DNA from: JAGQZY01 sp964588335 | GTDB taxonomy: Bacteria; Bdellovibrionota; Bdellovibrionia; Bdellovibrionales; JAGQZY01 | DNA: 64,000 bases | Assembly (NCBI GenBank): GCA_964588335.1 | Contig: CAZPOV010000004.1 | Span: 62,001 to 126,000, forward strand | Direction: 5' to 3' | Shown here: piece by piece, positions 33,014-40,898 of the stretch | How the letters are laid out: every line of letters starts with the position of its first letter | Position numbering within the stretch: position 1 is the stretch's first letter | Translations under genes and position numbers: made by a program | Notes under the pieces: model-generated | What the model was told of the DNA's origin: nothing | The model's input: the letters and a program-made list of their open reading frames with translations, nothing else | Database searches by the model: none

Positions 33014-34909
33014 TCAAAAAACCGATGGACCAGACTGCACTTCAGACTTGAAAAAGCCGACTTTAACGTGCAAATTTTTGTCTTTATCGGTACTTACCTC
33101 GATGGTCCCGTTATGCTCCTTAACTATTTGTAAGGCCAGGGTTAAACCAAGACCAGAGTTGGTTTCAGGGTCTTTGGTCGTATACAAGGGGTCAAAAATT
33201 TTGGGAAGAATCTGTTTGTTGACACCTCCACCATTGTCAGTAATTTCTACGAAATGGGCCTCAGCCGTTTCTCTCAGAGCGATCTGAATTAGACCTTTGA
33301 AGTGTTTGTCTTCACGCCGTCTTTCAACCAAAGCCTCTTGCGAGTTCTGTAAAATATTTCGAAAGGCATGAGTCAGTAGGTTAAAACGTCCTTCCATAAA
33401 GGCTTGCGGTTGGTCGCGATCAAATTGAATTTGTATGCCGATTGAGCGGGTTTTAAGTTCTGTGATCTTTATGGACTGTTCAATCACCTCGACAAGATTC
33501 ACTTCTTCCACTTCCGAGTTAAATGATTTACGGGCAAAGCCAAGGAGATTCTTAACAATATTTTTACATTTAATAATACCTTTTTCGATTTCAAGTATAT
33601 CTTCGAAAAACTCTTCGTTCCCCTCAAGGTCCATCTTAATCAGTTGCACAAAGTTGAGCATACCGCCAATGGGGTTATTGAGTTCGTGGGCAATACTACT
33701 GCTGATCGTTCCCAGTTCGGCCATTTTTGCCGACTCAATAACTTGCCGTTGCAGGTTTAAGTCCTGTGTGACGTCCCGATACATCTGAAAGTACAGACCT
33801 TTTCCTAAGTTCCCCAGGTTGTTACTGTAAACGTCGTAGACCTCTGAACTGCTGGTTTGGGAAGGATTACGAATTTGGAAGATCTGGCCGCGCTGACACT
33901 CTTCACACGGACGGTCGCGCCCAAACAAGGCCTGGTAACACTTTTTTCCCAAGTGATCCTGAAAGCGACGAGCCCCCGTTTTTTTTAAAAAACCTTTGTT
34001 GATGCGTTGGATATTGTAATCCTTATCGGTCAGGCAGATCGGATCGGAGATCGCATCGAAAGTGGCTTCCCACTGGCTTTTCAACTCCTGGCTGTTAAGG
34101 TATTGGATGGTTCGAACCATCGACAGGGACACCGCTTCAGCGGCCTGATTCAAAAAGCGTTTCTCTTGAGACGAAAACGAAGAATCATCGTCTCGGAAGA
34201 AAAAGATTTCGCCAAATTCTTGGCCGCCACTTTTTAGTTTGGCTTTATAAAACTTCCCCATTTCTTTAAGCTGACCAAAGTTGGATTGCGAGGGGCGACG
34301 GATGTGAACACCCGTCACTCCGAAGCGTTTTTTAAGAGCAAACGCGACACCGTGTTCAATCTCTCGAATCGACGAGGTTTGATAAATTTGCATCAATGTG
34401 GTTTTTAAAATCTGCAATCGTTTTTCGGCATTGATGTTTCTATGTTTGGATTGCTCCAATTGGTTTTGTCGTTCTTCAACTTTATCTTCAAGAGCCGTGG
34501 TCAAACGCTTCAATTCATCGTTCTGTTGGTTGACCATCTCAATCAGATTTTTACCTTGCTCCAGTTCGTAGTAAAGACTGAAGCATTCCTGAAATACCTT
34601 TTGAAAATCCATTTGTTTGGTAAATGGAAGAGTGCGGGCTGGGTGAATCAGGTTATGGATTTCTATGATCTGCTCAGACGTCAGTTCATCGTACAAAACA
34701 ATAAATCGTTTGTTGGGGTTTTTGCGCTTTTCCTGCAGGAGTAAGCTGAGGAGATCTCGATAGTTGTCAGGGCGGCAGTGGGCTCCCAGAACCGAGGGGC
34801 TCGAGGCCTGCAAATAGGACTCAGACTCCCGCAAAGGGATGGTGTCGATGCCCGACTCCGAGAGGTCGATGTCAGCGTCAGAAATCAAGGCGGCGTTGGC
34901 TGAAATCAT
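33014..34909 (-). CDS. GAF/PAS sensor histidine kinase
   Basis: 631 residues from the ATG at 34909 (AAGGAG 9 bases upstream; the longer frame starts inside that site). Order: polar N-terminus, a receiver-like degenerate region about 45-115 (KRFIVLYDELTSEQ), coiled coil 120-170, GAF-like region about 170-270, PAS 275-385 with a CYQALFG...PCEEC cysteine motif (Cys324, Cys335, Cys338), HisKA with His408 in SSSIAHELNNP, and an HATPase C-terminus (DNGGGV, GLGLTLALQIV). No transmembrane segment, so it is cytoplasmic. The PAS cysteines could sense redox state or metal. It is followed by the NtrC-type regulator, its probable partner. Confidence 0.88.
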   Translation of the reverse strand: MISANAALISDADIDLSESGIDTIPLRESESYLQASSPSVLGAHCRPDNYRDLLSLLLQEKRKNPNKRFIVLYDELTSEQIIEIHNLIHPARTLPFTKQMDFQKVFQECFSLYYELEQGKNLIEMVNQQNDELKRLTTALEDKVEERQNQLEQSKHRNINAEKRLQILKTTLMQIYQTSSIREIEHGVAFALKKRFGVTGVHIRRPSQSNFGQLKEMGKFYKAKLKSGGQEFGEIFFFRDDDSSFSSQEKRFLNQAAEAVSLSMVRTIQYLNSQELKSQWEATFDAISDPICLTDKDYNIQRINKGFLKKTGARRFQDHLGKKCYQALFGRDRPCEECQRGQIFQIRNPSQTSSSEVYDVYSNNLGNLGKGLYFQMYRDVTQDLNLQRQVIESAKMAELGTISSSIAHELNNPIGGMLNFVQLIKMDLEGNEEFFEDILEIEKGIIKCKNIVKNLLGFARKSFNSEVEEVNLVEVIEQSIKITELKTRSIGIQIQFDRDQPQAFMEGRFNLLTHAFRNILQNSQEALVERRREDKHFKGLIQIALRETAEAHFVEITDNGGGVNKQILPKIFDPLYTTKDPETNSGLGLTLALQIVKEHNGTIEVSTDKDKNLHVKVGFFKSEVQSGPSVF

Positions 34910-35044
34910 TGAATTATTCTCCTTTTTATAGGCTGTCACAAGGGCTGTGCTTTTTCAACAACAGATGGACCACCTTAAGGGGTGCGGGTTGCATTTTGAC
35001 GGGTCTGACAGTAGATTGGCCTGTTTCAGAGATAGGAGTAGTTT

Positions 35045-36415
35045 ATGGCCTCACTTTCTACAATTGTTCTAGCCGCTGGGAAGGGAACTCGAATGAATTC
35101 ACCTCTTCCAAAGGTCCTGCATCCGGTAGCCGGTGATCCGATGATCAACCGGGTTTTGCAGGCAGTAAGGGGCTGTGGGGCGGATGAGATTCGAGTCGTC
35201 GTTGGCTACGGAGAAAAGCTTTTACGCCAACTGCTGGAGCCCCAGGGCGTGGTCTGTTGCAAACAAAAGGAGCAAAAGGGCACAGCCGATGCTGTGCGAT
35301 CGGCCGATCCAGCCAGTCTTGGTGATCACATACTCATTATCAATGGAGACCATCCTTTGGTTTCTGCGAAACGATTGAAAGAGGCTTACGGACAGTTTGT
35401 GGAGTCGAAGTCCGCCCTTATGGTTTTAACGGCTGAGCTTGAAAACCCAGCCAGCTTTGGCCGAATTGTTCGGCACAACGATCAGCTTAAAGCCATTGTT
35501 GAAGTGAAAGATGCCTCAGCCGAGACCAAGAAGATCAAAGAGGTGAACACAGGAATTTATTTTGTCACACGTGAAGCTTTGGAAGAGTACCTGCCCCAGA
35601 TTCATCCCAACAACCAGCAAGGGGAGTTTTACATTACCGACATGGTGTCTTTGTGCATTGAGGCTGGTGAAAAAGTTCAAGCATTAAAAACCGACCCTTC
35701 GGTGGCTTTTGGTGTGAACACTCAAAAAGAATTGGCCCTGGCCACCAAAGCTTTGTTTCGTGAAAAGTGTTTTCAGCTTATGGAAGAAGGGGTGATGATC
35801 ATTGATCCCGAAAGCACTTACATCGAAGTCGAAGCGCAAGTGGGCTCAGGCACCATTATTTATCCCGGCTCTTACATTAAGGGTAAAACTCAAATCGAAT
35901 CTTTTTGTGTGATCGAGCCCAACTGTTTTATTCAGGACTCCCAGGTCGGGCAAAGTTCACAGATCAGAGCCGGCTCTTACTTAGAGAAAGCCAAAGTCGG
36001 CAAGCAAGTGATGGTGGGTCCGTACGCCCGCTTGCGACCGCAAACCGAAATTGGTGATGAAGCCAAAGTGGGTAACTTTGTGGAAATGAAGAAGGTGAAA
36101 TTTGGTGCCAAATCAAAAGCCAATCATTTAGCCTACCTTGGCGATGCCGAAGTGGGTGAGGGAACCAACATCGGCTGCGGCGTGATCACTTGCAACTACG
36201 CGGCTGACAAGAAAAAGTATTTTACCAAAATCGGCAATAATGTGTTTGTAGGCAGTGACTCGCAGATGGTGGCCCCAGTCGAAATTGGTGACAATTCCAT
36301 TGTCGCCTCAGGCTCCACTATTAACAAAAATGTTCCGGAAGAGGCCTTAGCCATCGGACGGACTCGTCAGGTCAACAAAGAGGGCTATGCTAAAAAATTT
36401 AGAGGTGACTCCTAA
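35045..36415 (+). CDS. glmU: bifunctional GlcN-1-P acetyltransferase/GlcNAc-1-P uridylyltransferase
   Basis: 456 residues. N-terminal uridylyltransferase domain with TIVLAAGKGTRMNSPLPKVL (GxGTRM pyrophosphorylase signature), GTADAVRSADPA, and NTGIYFV; C-terminal left-handed beta helix from about 240 with hexapeptide repeats (VGSGTIIYPGSYIKGKTQ), then YARLRPQTEIG, GCGVITCNYA and VGSDSQMVAPVEIGDNSIVA. It makes UDP-GlcNAc for peptidoglycan and lipopolysaccharide. Its TAA overlaps the glmS ATG (TAATG), so the two are translationally coupled in one amino-sugar operon. AGGAG precedes the start. Confidence 0.96.
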   Translation: MASLSTIVLAAGKGTRMNSPLPKVLHPVAGDPMINRVLQAVRGCGADEIRVVVGYGEKLLRQLLEPQGVVCCKQKEQKGTADAVRSADPASLGDHILIINGDHPLVSAKRLKEAYGQFVESKSALMVLTAELENPASFGRIVRHNDQLKAIVEVKDASAETKKIKEVNTGIYFVTREALEEYLPQIHPNNQQGEFYITDMVSLCIEAGEKVQALKTDPSVAFGVNTQKELALATKALFREKCFQLMEEGVMIIDPESTYIEVEAQVGSGTIIYPGSYIKGKTQIESFCVIEPNCFIQDSQVGQSSQIRAGSYLEKAKVGKQVMVGPYARLRPQTEIGDEAKVGNFVEMKKVKFGAKSKANHLAYLGDAEVGEGTNIGCGVITCNYAADKKKYFTKIGNNVFVGSDSQMVAPVEIGDNSIVASGSTINKNVPEEALAIGRTRQVNKEGYAKKFRGDS

Positions 36416-38268
36416 TGTGTGGAATCGTTGGTTATTTTGGGCCGAAGTCGCCCAAAAACATTCTTTTAAACGGTTTAAAAAAGTTAGAGTACCGAGGCTA
36501 TGACAGTGCCGGCGTGGCGATTCGCAATGGCGATGAGTTTGCTGTTTACCGCGCCGCTGGAAAGCTAACGGCTCTTGAAGATAAAATAAAAAATGTTGAA
36601 TTTAAGGGATCCATAGGGATTGGCCACACCCGCTGGGCGACTCATGGTTTGCCGACAGAGAACAATGCTCATCCCCATAAAGTCACGGGCGTCAGCTTGG
36701 TTCAGAACGGAATCATTGAAAACTATTCGGAACTGAAACGGGAATTGATTCGTAACGGCGCTGTTTTCACTTCCGAGACCGACACCGAAGTTGTGACTCA
36801 CTTGATTTCACAAGAGTTGGCGAACAGCCCTGATTTGTTGTCAGCCGTGCAAAGCGTGATTCCAAAGCTGCGCGGCGCCTATGCGATTTTAGTGGTCAGC
36901 GAAGCTGAGCCCGACACCATTGTTGCCTTTAAGGCGGGGCCGCCGTTGATTCTTGGCCGCGGAGATGACGAAATCTTTCTTGCCAGTGACGTGCAAGCTT
37001 TTGTCGAGGAAACCAATAAAGTGGTTTATCTTGATGACCACGAAATCGTAAAAGTGAAAGGCACCGATTACCAGATCTTTGATTTGCAAGGCCGCAAGGT
37101 AGAAAAATCATTTGAACCGGTGGATGTGTCCGTCGCCACCTCTGATAAAAAAGGCTTCAAGCATTATATGCTTAAAGAAATGTTTGAGCAGCCGCGCGCC
37201 GTTGCCAACGCTTTGAATCCGTATTTGAATGTGGAGTCAAAAAGCATTGAGTTTGACAACTTGGGTTTGGATGGACAGCCCACTCCTGATGCTCACTTAG
37301 AGTCCATGCTGAATGCCGATCGCATTTACATTATCGCCTGTGGAACCAGTTACTATGCCGGTCTTTATGCAAAGTATTTAATAGAACAGATGGCGAAAAT
37401 TCCAGTGGACGTCGATGTTGCCAGTGAGTTTCGTTACCGTGATCCGGTTTTGGACAAAAAATCTTTTGCTTTGTTTATTTCGCAAAGCGGAGAGACAGCT
37501 GACACGCTGGCGGCCTTACGCCTAGCCAAGGAAAATGGTTTGCCTACCATGAGTCTTTGTAACACGCGCCGGTCAACAATTGATCGTGAAGCCGACTTGC
37601 ATTTATATATGAATTCTGGAGTCGAAATAGGCGTCGCTAGTACCAAAGCGTTTTTAAGCACATTGGCGGTCCTTAACACCCTTTCCACTTTTCTAGCTGA
37701 GAAACGAAACCACATCACCACCGACGAACGAGTTCATTTGGTGGAGGCTTTGTTATCTTTGCCCAGCCTAATGGAAGGTGTGCTGTCCTATGACTCTTGG
37801 TTCAATCAAGCTTCAGAGACTCTAAAAGACTATCGTGGCTTTTTGTATCTAGGGCGAGGACACAATTATCCGATCTCCCTTGAGGGTGCATTGAAAATGA
37901 AGGAATTGGCCTATCTTCATGCCGAGGGTTATGCCGCTGGTGAAATGAAGCATGGTCCGCTGGCATTGATCGATAATAAAATGGTGATCGTGGTGATTTG
38001 TCCAAGAGATAAGTATTACGAAAAAACCATCAGTAATTTAGAAGAAGCCAAAGCCCGTGGCGGCGTGATCATTTCCATTGGAACCGGACAAGACCCTGAG
38101 TTGGAAAGCATCAGTGAGCACTATTTATCGATACCAGAGAGTCACTGGATGTTAAGTGGCTTGCTGTCGGTGATTCCGGTGCAACTTTTGGCCTATCATG
38201 TGGCCGATCGCTTGGGCCATGATGTTGATCAGCCGAGAAACTTGGCTAAATCAGTGACCGTTGAATAA
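36415..38268 (+). CDS. glmS: glutamine-fructose-6-phosphate aminotransferase (isomerising)
   Basis: 617 residues. Glutamine amidotransferase class II N-terminus with nucleophile Cys2 (MCGIVGYFG) and GIGHTRWATHG; two SIS isomerase domains with ACGTSYYAGLYAKY, ISQSGETADTLAALRLAKEN and TKAFLSTL; C-terminal QLLAYHVADRLGHDVDQPRN, NLAKSVTVE. It converts fructose-6-phosphate to glucosamine-6-phosphate, the first committed step toward UDP-GlcNAc. Full length and intact. Coupled to glmU; the missing intermediate enzyme glmM is not in the window. Terminated by the hairpin at 38292-38317. Confidence 0.97.
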   Translation: MCGIVGYFGPKSPKNILLNGLKKLEYRGYDSAGVAIRNGDEFAVYRAAGKLTALEDKIKNVEFKGSIGIGHTRWATHGLPTENNAHPHKVTGVSLVQNGIIENYSELKRELIRNGAVFTSETDTEVVTHLISQELANSPDLLSAVQSVIPKLRGAYAILVVSEAEPDTIVAFKAGPPLILGRGDDEIFLASDVQAFVEETNKVVYLDDHEIVKVKGTDYQIFDLQGRKVEKSFEPVDVSVATSDKKGFKHYMLKEMFEQPRAVANALNPYLNVESKSIEFDNLGLDGQPTPDAHLESMLNADRIYIIACGTSYYAGLYAKYLIEQMAKIPVDVDVASEFRYRDPVLDKKSFALFISQSGETADTLAALRLAKENGLPTMSLCNTRRSTIDREADLHLYMNSGVEIGVASTKAFLSTLAVLNTLSTFLAEKRNHITTDERVHLVEALLSLPSLMEGVLSYDSWFNQASETLKDYRGFLYLGRGHNYPISLEGALKMKELAYLHAEGYAAGEMKHGPLALIDNKMVIVVICPRDKYYEKTISNLEEAKARGGVIISIGTGQDPELESISEHYLSIPESHWMLSGLLSVIPVQLLAYHVADRLGHDVDQPRNLAKSVTVE

Positions 38269-38291
38269 AGTCTTTTTCATTCAGAAAAGAA

Positions 38292-38317
38292 AAAGGCGAC
38301 TGTCATCAGTCGCCTTT
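38292..38317. terminator. bidirectional terminator between glmS and a convergent gene
   Basis: Perfect 11-bp stem AAAGGCGACTG (38292-38302) and CAGTCGCCTTT (38307-38317) with a TCAT loop. T3 follows on the plus strand; A-rich sequence to the left gives a longer T tail on the minus strand. Confidence 0.85.
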
Positions 38318-38344
38318 GAATCAATTTCCAAATGTTATATTAAC

Positions 38345-38857
38345 TTAGAAAAAATTCGGTAGCACATAAAGTGGCTCGCCAGCGAAATAAGACACTGTCG
38401 TATCCTGTGTCCAAGGGTTGAAGGTGATGTAGGAAACGCTCGTCATATAAGGAACGGCGATTTCACAAGTCATGGCTTGGTAATCAATCACTTCAATCGT
38501 CTCTTTCAAGCCATCAACGGGTGTTTTGTCTTTTTCACCGATATAGGTTACCGCGCCACAGGTGTTGACAGATCGAGAGGTCAGTTGCATTTCGATTTGA
38601 TGATACTCGAGCATAACAGCGGGACAAACCATTGTTGGATCACAATCGGGTTGTGACATCAAAGTTAAAGTCATGGTCTCATCGGTCAGGTTGATGGAAA
38701 CTGAGCCTTGATCGATATATCCCAGCCACTGTTGATTGACTTCAAAATCAACAAGAGTTGACACGATCACATGTTTTGAGTCTTCGACAGACTCATGAGC
38801 CGAAGCTGTTGTCGAAAATGTTGCGAATACGGTGATTAGTACTAAAAGGTTTTTCAT
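38345..38857 (-). CDS. secreted hypothetical protein
   Basis: 170 residues. Signal peptide (LVLITVFATFSTTASA|H). Mature part of about 150 residues with beta-rich stretches (VSINLTDETMTLTLMSQ, EYHQIEMQLTSRSVNTCG, VPYMTSVSYITFNPW) and four cysteines (DCDPTMVCPA, NTCG, TCEIA) that could form two disulfides. It ends in YVLPNFF. I know no family with this pattern; probably periplasmic. Monocistronic, sharing the bidirectional terminator with glmS. Confidence 0.62.
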   Translation of the reverse strand: MKNLLVLITVFATFSTTASAHESVEDSKHVIVSTLVDFEVNQQWLGYIDQGSVSINLTDETMTLTLMSQPDCDPTMVCPAVMLEYHQIEMQLTSRSVNTCGAVTYIGEKDKTPVDGLKETIEVIDYQAMTCEIAVPYMTSVSYITFNPWTQDTTVSYFAGEPLYVLPNFF

Positions 38858-39005
38858 TATCTCCCCCGAGTTAATTGGTTATGGCCGAAGCCGTTTGATG
38901 GCTGTGTTGTAGGGGACTTGAAATGAAAAGGGAAATTATTGTTTTGACGAAAAGTTTATTAATTTGTCTAATGAGATAAATAATATAACATTAGTATTAT
39001 TGAAG

Positions 39006-40388
39006 TTATTTCATGGTCTTTAAATGGTCGGCCATGCTAACCACAAACGGCTGACTTTTATAGGGAAATTCCGTTTCCTGAGCCCAGGTCGTAAAAAAGC
39101 TTCGGGCCCTTTGCACGATAAGGTCACGCTTTTCTCGTTTCTTCACTTTTTTATCCAGAGGCGGGAAAAGCCCCAAGTTGATGTTTGTGGGCTGGAAACT
39201 GTCTTTGCGTTCGGCTGTCAGTGCTCCGTACAAAGCTCCCATTGCGGTTTCAGGAGGGGGTGGTAAAAACTTTTTCCCCTGTATCTGATTGTGAATCATA
39301 TGGGCGCAGAGAAGACCAACACAGGTGCTTTCAAAATAACCCTCAACACCAGTGATCTGTCCGGCAAAAAACAATTCCGGGTCGTTCACACTTGCCAAAT
39401 TTTCGGTGAGCTTCTGAGTGGGATTGATGTAAAGATTGCGATGGATGCTGCCTAATTTAAAAAAGTTGGCTTTTTCTAAACCAGGAATCATTTGGATAAT
39501 GCGCTTTTGCTCGCCGTATTTCATTTTTGTTTGAAATCCGACAAGGTTATAGGATGTCCCATTGCGGTTCTCTTTGCGAAGTTGCACAACCGCGTATGGT
39601 TTGTCTTCACTGTGTGGGTTGGTGAGACCTTTTGGAGAAAGAGGGCCGAAGCGAATGGTTTCATCACCTCTGCGAATCATTTCTTCGATCGGCATACAGC
39701 CTTCAAAAAATGGCGTGTTTTTTTCAAACTCTTTGGTGTCGGTGACTTCGGCATTTTTAACTTCGTTGATGAAGTTATAATACTGCTCTTTACTAAGAGG
39801 ACAATTGATGTAATCGCCGTCACCTTTTCCATAGCGGTCAGCGATCCAGGCGACATTCATATCGATGGTGTCGGCTTCGACAATAGGGGCGATCGCATCA
39901 AAGAAATAAAGGAAGTCGTCACCAAAGTGTTTTAACAATGATTGTGATAACGATGATCCAGTCAGTGGGCCAGTAGCGATCAAAGCGGGGCGAGGGACGT
40001 CATCTAAGTTTTCGACCTCTTGATCCACACATTCAATGCGTGGATGTTGTTTGATTTTCTCAGTCACTGTTTTAGCAAATTGGGCGCGGTCAATCCCCAA
40101 AGCCTGTCCGGCCGGCACTCGAGCCAGTCCTGCTGACTCAAGAATGAGGGAGCCCATCTTTTCGGCCTCCCACTTGAGCTGTCCAGAAACGGCGTGGTGA
40201 GCCACGCTACCAAAAGAATTGGAGCAAACCAGCTCGGCCAGGTCCCCGGTTTTGTGGGCGGGAGTCATTGTTTTAGGTCTCATCTCGTAGAGGCGCACCG
40301 AGTGTCTCATTTCAGCCAGCTGGAACGCCGCTTCGGACCCTGCCAGGCCGCCACCAACCACAGAAATTGTCTGATTGCCCGATACCAT
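39006..40388 (-). CDS. trmFO: tRNA (uracil-5-)-methyltransferase TrmFO (folate-dependent)
   Basis: 460 residues. FAD-binding N-terminus (SVVGGGLAGSEAAFQLAEMR), then EMRPKTMTPAHKTGDLAELV and CSNSFGS with the conserved cysteine, IATGPLTGSSLSQSLLKHFG, VQLRKENRNGTSYNLVGFQT and AGQITGVEGYFESTCVGLL. It forms 5-methyluridine 54 in tRNA using methylene-tetrahydrofolate instead of SAM. Full length. It is divergent from dciA-like, with only 14 bases between the two start codons, so its promoter lies inside that gene. Confidence 0.95.
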   Translation of the reverse strand: MVSGNQTISVVGGGLAGSEAAFQLAEMRHSVRLYEMRPKTMTPAHKTGDLAELVCSNSFGSVAHHAVSGQLKWEAEKMGSLILESAGLARVPAGQALGIDRAQFAKTVTEKIKQHPRIECVDQEVENLDDVPRPALIATGPLTGSSLSQSLLKHFGDDFLYFFDAIAPIVEADTIDMNVAWIADRYGKGDGDYINCPLSKEQYYNFINEVKNAEVTDTKEFEKNTPFFEGCMPIEEMIRRGDETIRFGPLSPKGLTNPHSEDKPYAVVQLRKENRNGTSYNLVGFQTKMKYGEQKRIIQMIPGLEKANFFKLGSIHRNLYINPTQKLTENLASVNDPELFFAGQITGVEGYFESTCVGLLCAHMIHNQIQGKKFLPPPPETAMGALYGALTAERKDSFQPTNINLGLFPPLDKKVKKREKRDLIVQRARSFFTTWAQETEFPYKSQPFVVSMADHLKTMK

Positions 40389-40402
40389 GCTATAAGCTCC
40401 CT

Positions 40403-40711
40403 ATGTCTGAAAAGAACAAAAAATTGGACTCAGTAGCCAACGTCCTACAGGGACTTTTTGAAAATAGCAAGTCGCCGCTATCAGAGGGCTTTCAACGCTA
40501 TCGTCTTGAACAACAATGGGGGCAGGTTCTCGCTGGACCGGTGGCACAGTACACCCGGCCAGTGGACTTTCAAGAAGGCCTGCTGACGATTGCCGTCAGC
40601 AATCCCTCTTTACTGACGGAGTTACAGTTTTTTCGGCAAGAAATTATTACCAAAGTAAACACTCACATTGGCAAAGTTTGGGTCAAAAAACTTCGCTTTG
40701 TTTCTGAGTGA
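40403..40711 (+). CDS. DciA/DUF721-type protein
   Basis: 102 residues from the ATG at 40403; upstream in-frame codons to 40367 would overlap trmFO. Pattern of the DUF721/DciA family: LDSVANVLQGLFENSKSPL, YRLEQQWGQVLAGPVAQYTR, PVDFQEGLLTIAVSNPSLLT and ELQFFRQEIITKVNTHIG. DciA is the ancestral loader of replicative helicase DnaB in bacteria lacking DnaC/DnaI. Small, cytoplasmic. Divergent from trmFO; the downstream region to 40898 contains the sigma-54-type promoter of cluster II. Confidence 0.75.
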   Translation: MSEKNKKLDSVANVLQGLFENSKSPLSEGFQRYRLEQQWGQVLAGPVAQYTRPVDFQEGLLTIAVSNPSLLTELQFFRQEIITKVNTHIGKVWVKKLRFVSE

Positions 40712-40842
40712 TGCCAAACCCATAGACCTTTCTCTCGACCATGTGCTGGGCAAATTCGGTTCGTCCAGCGTCAAGGTCATGACTCCGACGCCATAATTTC
40801 TAGGTCCAGAATTGCCTGAGCGGCATTCTGTTCCATCTCCTT

Positions 40843-40858
40843 TGGCACTCTATGTGCT
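40843..40858 (+). promoter_or_regulatory. sigma-54-type (-24/-12) promoter of flagellar cluster II
   Basis: TGGCACTCTATGTGCT matches TGGCAC-N5-TTGC with GG and GC in register (one mismatch in the -12 TT). The predicted start near 40870 leaves a leader of about 28 bases that holds GGAG at 40891-40894 before the ATG at 40899. The spacing is as expected for a functional promoter; consensus match only. Confidence 0.72.
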
Positions 40859-40898
40859 TTATATAGATGCGAAGGACTGGACTTCCAGCAGGAGACCT

